26,669 nt of DNA. Origin: Bacteroidales bacterium UBA1180. GTDB lineage: Bacteria; Bacteroidota; Bacteroidia; Bacteroidales; Paludibacteraceae. Where the stretch lies: contig DBYS01000017.1 of NCBI GenBank assembly GCA_002310195.1, positions 1 to 26,669 of the forward strand, in the 5' to 3' direction. Positions 14,698-21,516 of the stretch are shown here, piece after piece (within the stretch, counting starts at the first letter, position 1; each line of letters starts with the position of its first letter). Made by a program: the position numbers and the translations under genes. Below the pieces are notes generated by a model that did no database searches, was not told the origin of the DNA, and worked only from the letters and a program-made list of their open reading frames with translations.

Positions 14698-16077
14698 ATG
14701 AAAAGCCTTCTGTCCATAGTCCTCGCTACCATCCTCTGCCTGCCTGTGCACGCCGTCAAGGTGCACACCATCGGCGACAGCACGATGTCGGACTACAACC
14801 CTTCCGCCACAGACAAACGCGGGTGGGGTACGTATCTCGGGTTGTTCTTCGATTCGGACTATGTGACCGTCAACAACCGCGGCAAGTCGGGCGCATCCAC
14901 GCGTACGTTCTACGATCAGCCTAATTTGTGGCCGTCGGTCAAGACGCAAATGAGCGCTGGGGACTATGTGCTGATTCAGTTTGCGCACAACGACGAGAAA
15001 TGCAACGGCGTGGATGTTCTGGACTACAACGATTACCTCGTAGCCCATGGTCAGCCTGCCCTCACCGATCTGCGCGGCACGTGTCCGAACACGACCTACA
15101 AAGTCAACTTGCGCCGCTTTATAGATGAGGTGTGCGCGATGGGTTGCACGCCGGTACTGATAGGTCCTATATGCCGCAAGTACTTCGTGGACTCCGTTAC
15201 CTTGCGCCGCAATGGCATGCACGATCTTGGTGACAAGTTCAGCCGGATAGCGGACGGTGTACTGCTGGAGAATCAGAAGGTGGCAGCCGACGACCACTCG
15301 ATGGACTATGTGTATCAGATGCGTCAGGTGGCTGCGGAGAAAGAGGTGCCGTACATCGACTTGACTACCGCTACACATGATCTGTATCTGCAATACGGTG
15401 ATGCGTATTGCACGGCGAACCTGTTCTGCCAAGGCGATAAGACCCATACCTCGGAGCTCGGAGCGAAGATGATTGCGCGCCTCGCGGCCAAGCTGCTGAA
15501 AGAGGCAGGCATCCTGGCGGAGTACATCACCATCCCGGCAGAGTTGCCGGAGATTAGTCAAGAGTCAAGAGCTGAGAGCCAAGAGTCAAGAGCCGAGAGC
15601 CGAGAGCTTTCCGCATTCAACTTCAGCCTTTCAACGCGCAATATGTGCGCCGATGCCAAGGGCGGCATGCAGCGGTTCCATAACTCTGACGACGGCAAGT
15701 CGAAGACCCCTTGGCCGGCTGGCGAGATTGACGAAAACGCCGTCCGCTACATCGATCTGGCGGTTACTGCACCCGCTGATTCGGCTCTGCGCATCACCGG
15801 CATCTCGATGGATCTGTCGGCGGTCGGCACTTCAACGATGAGTTGCCATATAAATACGGGCTTCGGCGACCATTTCACCGACGTGCATACCTTCTATGAG
15901 AAGGTTGCGCTACCCAAAAACGTTCAGACCCCCGTGGCGATCGCACCTGCACATCTGATTGTCCCTGCCGGACAGACCTTGCACATCCGTATACTGCCAT
16001 GGCTGAACGATGAGACAAGTCCGCGCAGTGGCAAGTACATCTGCTTGAGTAATGTGCGGATAGAAGGATATAAATAG
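14698..16077 (+). CDS. Secreted SGNH/GDSL pectin or rhamnogalacturonan acetylesterase, CE12 family
   Basis: A 459-residue protein that removes acetyl groups from pectic polysaccharide. After a signal peptide (about 1-19) the SGNH blocks appear in order: GDSTM with nucleophile S28, the NNRGKSGAS glycine at 64, HND with N98, and DKTH with D247 and H250. This HTIGDSTMSDY/GWG pattern is typical of CE12. A linker at about 283-305 contains a 21-bp tandem repeat (see the separate entry). The C-terminal part (about 306-459) looks like an extra beta-sandwich domain of unknown role. It lacks the C-terminal tag of its neighbours. It probably shares a transcript with the PL1 gene. No clear terminator was seen after it. 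Confidence 0.88.
   Translation: MKSLLSIVLATILCLPVHAVKVHTIGDSTMSDYNPSATDKRGWGTYLGLFFDSDYVTVNNRGKSGASTRTFYDQPNLWPSVKTQMSAGDYVLIQFAHNDEKCNGVDVLDYNDYLVAHGQPALTDLRGTCPNTTYKVNLRRFIDEVCAMGCTPVLIGPICRKYFVDSVTLRRNGMHDLGDKFSRIADGVLLENQKVAADDHSMDYVYQMRQVAAEKEVPYIDLTTATHDLYLQYGDAYCTANLFCQGDKTHTSELGAKMIARLAAKLLKEAGILAEYITIPAELPEISQESRAESQESRAESRELSAFNFSLSTRNMCADAKGGMQRFHNSDDGKSKTPWPAGEIDENAVRYIDLAVTAPADSALRITGISMDLSAVGTSTMSCHINTGFGDHFTDVHTFYEKVALPKNVQTPVAIAPAHLIVPAGQTLHIRILPWLNDETSPRSGKYICLSNVRIEGYK
15559..15607 (+). repeat. 21-bp in-frame tandem repeat in the CE12 linker
   Basis: Two 21-bp units (15559-15579 and 15580-15600) are identical at 20 of 21 positions and are followed by a 7-bp partial unit. 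They encode QESRAES twice, and the unit length keeps the frame. Each unit is itself built from GAGTCAA/GAGAGC-like heptamers. Confidence 0.85.
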
Positions 16078-16159
16078 TTGAAAACGTAGGATTAGATTAG
16101 TCAAAAAATGCCAAAAACAATTCAAAAAGATAGATTTAAGGAACATTTTGGACAATAAA

Positions 16160-16191
16160 TTTGCATACGTCAAATATTTTTCGTATTTTTG
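16160..16191 (+). promoter_or_regulatory. Canonical promoter of the orphan secreted-protein pair
   Basis: TTTG at 16160-16163, a 20-nt spacer and TATTTTTG at 16184-16191 give a complete Bacteroidetes promoter in the 202-nt gap after CE12. The predicted leader is about 82 nt. No copy of the 27-bp operator is present here. Confidence 0.7.
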
Positions 16192-16279
16192 CGGTAAGTT
16201 TGATGAAATGCCGGATACACATTCGAGTTTAAGAGAATATAAAAATAATAACACTAATATTAATCAAAATCAAATTGTC

Positions 16280-17644
16280 ATGAGAAAACTATTTACATTT
16301 TTCGCAGCTGCATTGTTCGCAGTGACAATGTCTGCAGAAGTGATTTGTTCCGCCACGCTGGAGAGTATTGACAAGAACAACAACGAGACCGGTATCTCAC
16401 AAACCGGATGTACGATGGCTTGGCTGGGTATCACTTCCGACAAGGATTTTGTGACGATTGACGACCACAAGTACTACAAATTCAGTAGCAATGACTCGTA
16501 TGTTCGTCTGATCCTCAATGACGGTGATAAATTCCAAGTAGGCGATGTTGTTTCTATCACTGTTGCTGCTAACCAAAGCAAGACGGTATCAGTGGCTTTC
16601 AGTTCCGGTAATAAGACCACAGAAGTTACAGTATCGAATACAGAAGCAGGTGTAGTGACCCGTACGCTGGAAGCAGCCGACATACTGGAGGACGGTTCTA
16701 TCAAGATGAGCCGTGGCGGCAACTCCAACATACGCGTATACTCGTTTACCGTTGAGCGCGAAACCTCCACGGAGCCTATGCTTAACGTGGATAAAGAATC
16801 AGTTGAGCTCAACGCTACTCTGGCTAATCCTGCACCCAAGGCTGAGGTTACCTTCAGCGGTAAGAATCTGGCTGCCGGCAAATATGCGTTGAACGTGCCT
16901 AACTTGGCCAAACTGTCTGTTGCACCCGTTGAGGTAGAAGTAGGTGCGGACGGCAAACTCAGCGCAAAGGTGGTTATTACCTTCGCTCCGACTGAAGACG
17001 TCGCAGCCGGTTCGGCTAAAATCAGCCTTAAGATCGGTGACCTGACCAAAGAGGTTGCAATCGCTTATTCTGCTTCTTTCGTAAAAGATTATGAGTACGC
17101 TACGTCGGTTAATATCGAGCAGTGGGTACTGGATAACGGCAAGAACAATGAAGCTTTCAAGGCTGTGCTTCAGGCTGCTAAGATTGAGTATCAGGACATC
17201 AACGAACTCGACTCGCTCAATGATGCTAAGACCGCTCGCAATGAACCGTTCTTGGGCCTGAAACTCAAGAAGCAAGGAGCTTTTGTGGCTCTCTGGCTCA
17301 AACAAGGATCGAGCGTGCGCGTGAAATTCGGTAAGGTAAGCGATAATGTCATCGGCAGCATTAGCGGTGAGACCGAAGAGTTCACTCCGGAGTTCTTGGC
17401 TAAACCGCTAGAGTTCACCGCACCGATTGACTGCTACATGAAGCTCACCACCACGACCGGCAATACGATCGTGATCAAGCAAATCATGATTGATGAACCG
17501 ATCGCAGAGGTTACTCTGCCGGGTACGACTGCAATCGACAACACCGCTGTTGACGCCAAGGCTACCAAGCGCATTGTGAATGGTCGAGTGATTATCGAGC
17601 AGAACGGCAAGCTCTACAACGCGCTGGGTGCAGAAGTTAAGTAA
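16280..17644 (+). CDS. Secreted multi-domain beta-sandwich protein of unknown function
   Basis: I do not recognise a known enzyme. The 454-residue product starts with a signal peptide (MRKLFTFFAAALFAVTMSAE). Three parts can be distinguished: a beta-rich domain at about 21-160 ending in VYSFTVER, an Ig-like or BACON-like domain at about 165-266, and a third domain at about 268-408 ending in VIKQIMIDEP. A C-terminal tag at 428-454 (KRIVNGRVIIEQNGKLYNAL) follows. The open frame extends upstream to 16148, but that start would overlap the promoter and bury the signal peptide, so ATG at 16280 is preferred. No catalytic motif is visible; a surface glycan-binding or structural protein is one guess. 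It is flanked by pectin genes but has its own promoter. Confidence 0.8.
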   Translation: MRKLFTFFAAALFAVTMSAEVICSATLESIDKNNNETGISQTGCTMAWLGITSDKDFVTIDDHKYYKFSSNDSYVRLILNDGDKFQVGDVVSITVAANQSKTVSVAFSSGNKTTEVTVSNTEAGVVTRTLEAADILEDGSIKMSRGGNSNIRVYSFTVERETSTEPMLNVDKESVELNATLANPAPKAEVTFSGKNLAAGKYALNVPNLAKLSVAPVEVEVGADGKLSAKVVITFAPTEDVAAGSAKISLKIGDLTKEVAIAYSASFVKDYEYATSVNIEQWVLDNGKNNEAFKAVLQAAKIEYQDINELDSLNDAKTARNEPFLGLKLKKQGAFVALWLKQGSSVRVKFGKVSDNVIGSISGETEEFTPEFLAKPLEFTAPIDCYMKLTTTTGNTIVIKQIMIDEPIAEVTLPGTTAIDNTAVDAKATKRIVNGRVIIEQNGKLYNALGAEVK

Positions 17645-17677
17645 CCTGTATATAACAATTAACCCTATTCAATAACC

Positions 17678-17691
17678 GAGCCTTAGGGCTC
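17678..17691 (+). other. Short hairpin between the two orphan genes
   Basis: GAGCC (17678-17682) and GGCTC (17687-17691) form a 5-bp stem with a 4-nt loop in the 64-nt gap. It is followed by ATAAAAC, not by a T-run on this strand. It could modulate the ratio of the two products; the evidence is weak. Confidence 0.3.
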
Positions 17692-17708
17692 ATAAAACAA
17701 ATTAAATC

Positions 17709-18443
17709 ATGAAGAAATTTTTCCTTTTCGCAGCTGCTGTTGCAACTGCAATGACAATGAATGCAGAAGCGAACGTAGTTGTTCTCAACGACGTAGCTAA
17801 CTACATCGATTTCCAGGCGCTCAGTGTTTCGAATCCGGACATGGTATCCACTACTATTACCAGCACGACCACCTACGAATTGCCGAATGGTTCTGTTCTT
17901 AAAGGTTTCCAGAAATCTGACGGTTCTGAGGCTGAGAACAAGTGGAATGTAAAAGAAGGCTACAACACAACGCTGCCGACTCCGTCGTGGGATGGTGTTG
18001 ACTCGCTGACGGTAGGTACGATGTTCCGTGCAGCTTCCGGTGCTTCTATCGAACTTGGCGCTTTCCAGGCAGGTGAGGCCGGTAAACTCACAGTTTACTA
18101 CCAGCCGAACGGCGATGGCGAACGTGGTGTAGAGATTTCCGTTTATGGTGAAGTAAAAGAAGGTACGAACCTGACCGGTAGTGGTGTGAAGATTGACGGT
18201 GTTCGTCCCGGTTACGCCGGTTTCATTGAGCTGCCCGCAGGTACCTATGACGCAGGTGATGTAGTGATCAAACTGGTCACCAACACTTCTAACATCTTCG
18301 GTGTTAGCATTGAAAAAATCGGCGCACAAGGCATCGAGAATACCACTGCTTCCGCCAAGGCTGTTAAGCGCATTGTGAATGGTCAAATGATCATCGAGAA
18401 GAACGGCAAGTTCTACAACGCGCTGGGTACAGAGGTGCGTTAA
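17709..18443 (+). CDS. Small secreted protein of unknown function
   Basis: A 244-residue protein with signal peptide MKKFFLFAAAVATAMTMNAE, one predicted beta-rich domain (about residues 21-205; acidic and aromatic residues, no cysteine motif) and a C-terminal tag at 218-244 (KRIVNGQMIIEKNGKFYNAL). The body does not resemble the preceding protein, but the signal peptide and the last 27 residues do; the coding sequences of the tags match at 67 of 81 bases by hand count. No family is recognised. By context it may bind pectin fragments or be an exported accessory protein. It is followed by a terminator, so the pair forms its own unit. Confidence 0.78.
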   Translation: MKKFFLFAAAVATAMTMNAEANVVVLNDVANYIDFQALSVSNPDMVSTTITSTTTYELPNGSVLKGFQKSDGSEAENKWNVKEGYNTTLPTPSWDGVDSLTVGTMFRAASGASIELGAFQAGEAGKLTVYYQPNGDGERGVEISVYGEVKEGTNLTGSGVKIDGVRPGYAGFIELPAGTYDAGDVVIKLVTNTSNIFGVSIEKIGAQGIENTTASAKAVKRIVNGQMIIEKNGKFYNALGTEVR

Positions 18444-18475
18444 TTGTTCCGTAGACTCTCAGTTCTTAGCTGACG

Positions 18476-18511
18476 AAAGCCGCTGTGCAGTGATGCGCAG
18501 CGGCTTTGTTG
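18476..18511 (+). terminator. Terminator after the orphan secreted-protein pair
   Basis: AAAGCCGCTG (18476-18485) pairs with CAGCGGCTTT (18498-18507) over 10 bp, extended inward by TGC/GCG including one wobble pair. The T-run is short (TTTGTT), so it is less ideal than the one at 10185. Confidence 0.75.
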
Positions 18512-18538
18512 GGTGAAATATCTGTCAATAGTGTGGAA

Positions 18539-18565
18539 TTGCACCTATTTGACGAATTTTTACAC
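18539..18565 (+). promoter_or_regulatory. Candidate operator of the pectin regulon, copy 2
   Basis: Three direct half-sites with cores starting at 18539 (TTGCAC), 18549 (TTGACG) and 18560 (TTACAC), the same 10- and 11-bp steps as copy 1 at 12694-12720. The element ends exactly 21 nt before the -7 box at 18587, as copy 1 does. Confidence 0.65.
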
Positions 18566-18586
18566 ACAAATGTGCGCGAAAATTCG

Positions 18587-18594
18587 TACCTTTG
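18587..18594 (+). promoter_or_regulatory. -7 box of the CE8-CE8-PL10-uxaC operon promoter
   Basis: TACCTTTG is a perfect TAnnTTTG box. No TTTG occurs at -33, as expected if an activator bound at 18539-18565 recruits polymerase. The predicted leader is about 62 nt. Confidence 0.65.
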
Positions 18595-18662
18595 TAGCGT
18601 TTTTTATAGAATATAAAAGACTGAGGCGCTGATTAACCGACAAATCACAAAAAAATACTGAT

Positions 18663-21503
18663 ATGAAACACAATTTCACAAGACTTTTTTCGCTGCTGCT
18701 GATGGCAGCAATGAGTATGAGTGCAATGGCGGATACCTTTGCATGGCAAGTAGGTAACGAGTCCTCTGCTACCGTGACATCGGACAAGACTGAATATGTC
18801 AAGCAGACCAAAGTGACTGTAGGCACGGGGTTGACGGTGGGTACGAGGAGCAACTATGATGCCAATAACGGCAATACGATGGTGACCTACGTGCCGGCAA
18901 CCTCCAAAGCAGGCGATAAACCCGAAGTGATGATTGAGTACAGCCTTTTGATGCAGAAAGGCGTTACGCTTCAACTCACAAGCATCTCGTACGACGCCCT
19001 CAAAGCCGGGACAGACGACGCATCGTTCACATGGAGTTACACCGTGGACGGTGTAGAGTCGGATATTACTAAGGTAGGTCCGGATAATCTGCTTCGCGAC
19101 AATAAGAAAAATGCATCCACAGCACAACTGAACCATGTAGAGACGGTTACCGCTACCGCCGGTCGGAGCGTAACTGTACGCTTCTATGTATCAGGTTTTA
19201 ATAACACCAAGACTTTCGCGCTGAGCAATATAGTGCTGGCCGGAACCATCAGCGGCGAACCTGAGGTGCGTTCGTTTAAAGATTTCAAGGTGGAATTCCG
19301 CGACAATCCGTATTCGGTTATACTACCCGAAAGCGGTGTGCTGCCTGCCGGTGTAACCATCGAAGGCACGACCTACAACGGTGGTCAGCACGGTGTACAA
19401 GGCGGTACGGTCACCGTGCCTGTTGACGGCCCGGTGAAATTCACCATCGGTGCTTGCCAGCATAGTAAGACTTCTATCACAATCCAAAAAGACGGAGCAG
19501 ACCTTGCGACCATCAGCAATGTGGCTTCATGTGGTGAGCAGAAACCGAACTACAACCAGTTCGTGACCTGGACCTATAATGTAGAAGAAGCAGCAACGCT
19601 GACGTTCCTGTTCGGCAACCAAACGTACGTGCCGTATTTCTTTGCTGAGGCTACCGAGTATGTATCTCAAGTAGAGGTGCGTTACTATGATGTGGACGGT
19701 ACGACCCTCATCGGAAGCGAGATTGTAGATGGCGGTACGGCATTGGCATTTAAGTACAGCGCAAGTGACGTAACGGTTGCAGAGGGCAAAGCCTTCCGCG
19801 GATGGTTTACGTCGGCAGACAAGACGGCTACGAAAGTAGCTGAAGGAACGATCCTCACCGAGGACATCAGTCTGTGCGCTCACGCAACGGAAATTGAGGT
19901 GGCTACCATTGGCTCTGTATTTGAGTACGACCTGCGTCCGGCATACTTCTATCCGGAAGATCATGAGCTGCTGAGCATGACGAAGAGTGCGTACAAAGAT
20001 GCGCAGCACGGTTGGCAGTTTAGTAGCAACGGTACACTTTCTGTTGAGGTGGCAGGCAATGCGGTGGTAAGACTCAGTCTGTGCAAGTACGGCAATGCAG
20101 GCGAGCTTTTCTGCACCGACGCAAAGGGCAATCCGGTAGGGGAGGCTATCACCCTGCCTGTTGAAACGGACGGTGGTATAGGTGTTATCCGTTACACGGG
20201 TGAGGCGACCACTCTGACGTTTACCCTGAGCAACGGCGGTTATGTACATGCCGTGAAGGTGTTTAATATAGCAGAGATCCCGACTAAGAATGAAGCCGGC
20301 TACTATGTACTCAGCGCCAACGACGGCGCAGGTTTGCTACTGCTGCTCGAGACGGCACAGGATGGTGAAAAGATTTTCCTGCCCAACGGCACGTACGATT
20401 TTGGTGCAACGACATTGACCGAAGTAACGAAGCCTATCTGCCTGATCGGTCAGTCGATGGAAGGTGTACTGATCGTCAACCATCCGCTTACCGCCGGCAT
20501 GAACTGCGCAGAGACGTTGCATTTCCTCACCGGAGGTTTGTACTTGCAGGATCTGGCTATCCGTTGCGATGTTTCGTACGAGGGCAGCAAAGCCAACGGT
20601 GTAGGCATAGCCGTACAAGACCGTGGTGACAAGAACATCTACAAACGTGTCAGTCTCCAAGGCAACCAGGATACCTATCTCTCCAATGGAACAACTACGC
20701 AACGCGGCTGGTTTGAGGACTGCCGTATCGAAGGTACAGTTGATTATATCTGCGGTGTAGGAAACATTTGGTTTGAGAATACCTTGTTCTACAACAACGC
20801 CCGCAGCAGTGCGGATGTAATCTTTGCTCCGGCTACTGCAACTGCGACCGTTTACGGCTATGTGCTCAACAACTGTACCATCGACGGTGACGCAGGCCAA
20901 GTCGGTAAATGGAACATCGCTCGCGGCTGGAAAGACCGTGCTGCCGTAACGCTGCTCAACACCACCTGCCTGATTGCTCCTTCCGCAAAAGGTTACACCA
21001 ACATGACCTCCGGACTGAAGGTGCGTTTCCACGAGTTCAATACTCATCTGGAGAATGGAACAGTTATCACCGGTCACAACCTCGACGGACTGAACTACGA
21101 TGCGGCGTCCGATCCGATCTACATGACGAGTGACAGTATCTATACCTATGCTAACGTCATCCTTGGTGCTGACAACTGGGATGCGAAAGCCATCGCAGCC
21201 CAAGTGAAGGCTGACCCGAAGGCTATCGATGCCGATGCCGCTTATCTGGTGGAGGACGACGGCGCGTTTGTGGCTGTGCTCAAGGGCTCGCAACTCAGTG
21301 ATAACTACAAGGGCAAGACCATCCGTCAGGCTAACGCTCGCGGAGGTTTCGGCGAGGCAGTACTATACGGACAGGAGACGGCAGTAGAGACGGTCAGTGA
21401 TCAGCAGTCAGCTGCTCAAGTTCAGAAAGTGATTCGCGACGGGCAACTGATCCTCATTCGTGGCGGCTTGCAGTATAACACCATCGGACAAACGATACGA
21501 TAA
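18663..21503 (+). CDS. Large secreted pectin methylesterase, CE8 family
   Basis: A 946-residue protein that de-methylates pectin so that pectate lyases can act. A signal peptide (about 1-23) is followed by two N-terminal beta-sandwich regions (about 24-195 and 200-335), possibly carbohydrate-binding. A Listeria/Bacteroides-type repeat lies at about 338-405 (VRYYDVDGTTLIGSEIVDGG, then FRGWF), and the CE8 beta-helix at about 545-890. Catalytic residues are placed at Q666 and D670 (LQGNQDTY), D694 (GTVDYICG) and R754 (ARGW). The last 25 residues form the C-terminal tag (KVIRDGQLILIRGGLQYNTI). It starts a new unit behind copy 2 of the candidate operator and is 13 nt upstream of a paralogue. Confidence 0.92.
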   Translation: MKHNFTRLFSLLLMAAMSMSAMADTFAWQVGNESSATVTSDKTEYVKQTKVTVGTGLTVGTRSNYDANNGNTMVTYVPATSKAGDKPEVMIEYSLLMQKGVTLQLTSISYDALKAGTDDASFTWSYTVDGVESDITKVGPDNLLRDNKKNASTAQLNHVETVTATAGRSVTVRFYVSGFNNTKTFALSNIVLAGTISGEPEVRSFKDFKVEFRDNPYSVILPESGVLPAGVTIEGTTYNGGQHGVQGGTVTVPVDGPVKFTIGACQHSKTSITIQKDGADLATISNVASCGEQKPNYNQFVTWTYNVEEAATLTFLFGNQTYVPYFFAEATEYVSQVEVRYYDVDGTTLIGSEIVDGGTALAFKYSASDVTVAEGKAFRGWFTSADKTATKVAEGTILTEDISLCAHATEIEVATIGSVFEYDLRPAYFYPEDHELLSMTKSAYKDAQHGWQFSSNGTLSVEVAGNAVVRLSLCKYGNAGELFCTDAKGNPVGEAITLPVETDGGIGVIRYTGEATTLTFTLSNGGYVHAVKVFNIAEIPTKNEAGYYVLSANDGAGLLLLLETAQDGEKIFLPNGTYDFGATTLTEVTKPICLIGQSMEGVLIVNHPLTAGMNCAETLHFLTGGLYLQDLAIRCDVSYEGSKANGVGIAVQDRGDKNIYKRVSLQGNQDTYLSNGTTTQRGWFEDCRIEGTVDYICGVGNIWFENTLFYNNARSSADVIFAPATATATVYGYVLNNCTIDGDAGQVGKWNIARGWKDRAAVTLLNTTCLIAPSAKGYTNMTSGLKVRFHEFNTHLENGTVITGHNLDGLNYDAASDPIYMTSDSIYTYANVILGADNWDAKAIAAQVKADPKAIDADAAYLVEDDGAFVAVLKGSQLSDNYKGKTIRQANARGGFGEAVLYGQETAVETVSDQQSAAQVQKVIRDGQLILIRGGLQYNTIGQTIR

Positions 21504-21516
21504 CGTATCTGCAACA

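Noticed and set aside
14401..15561. Minus-strand open frame of 386 codons across the PL1-CE12 junction
   Set aside because: It spans two well-supported plus-strand genes with signal peptides and catalytic motifs; the antisense product is Arg- and His-rich without motifs.
15559..15607. Possible CRISPR-like array
   Set aside because: The units are directly adjacent with no spacers, number only two and a part, and lie in frame in a coding region.
16148..16279. Upstream in-frame extension of the orphan gene, starting MDNKFAYVKYF
   Set aside because: That start would lie within the predicted promoter and place the signal peptide at an internal position; ATG at 16280 gives a proper signal sequence.
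20337..21293. Minus-strand open frame of 318 codons within the first CE8 gene
   Set aside because: The plus strand encodes clear CE8 motifs throughout; the antisense frame has no recognisable features, and the same kind of shadow appears over the second CE8 gene.
21460..21516. Earlier ATG for the second CE8 gene
   Set aside because: It lies inside the tag-coding end of the upstream gene and adds 19 residues before a good signal peptide that begins at 21517.
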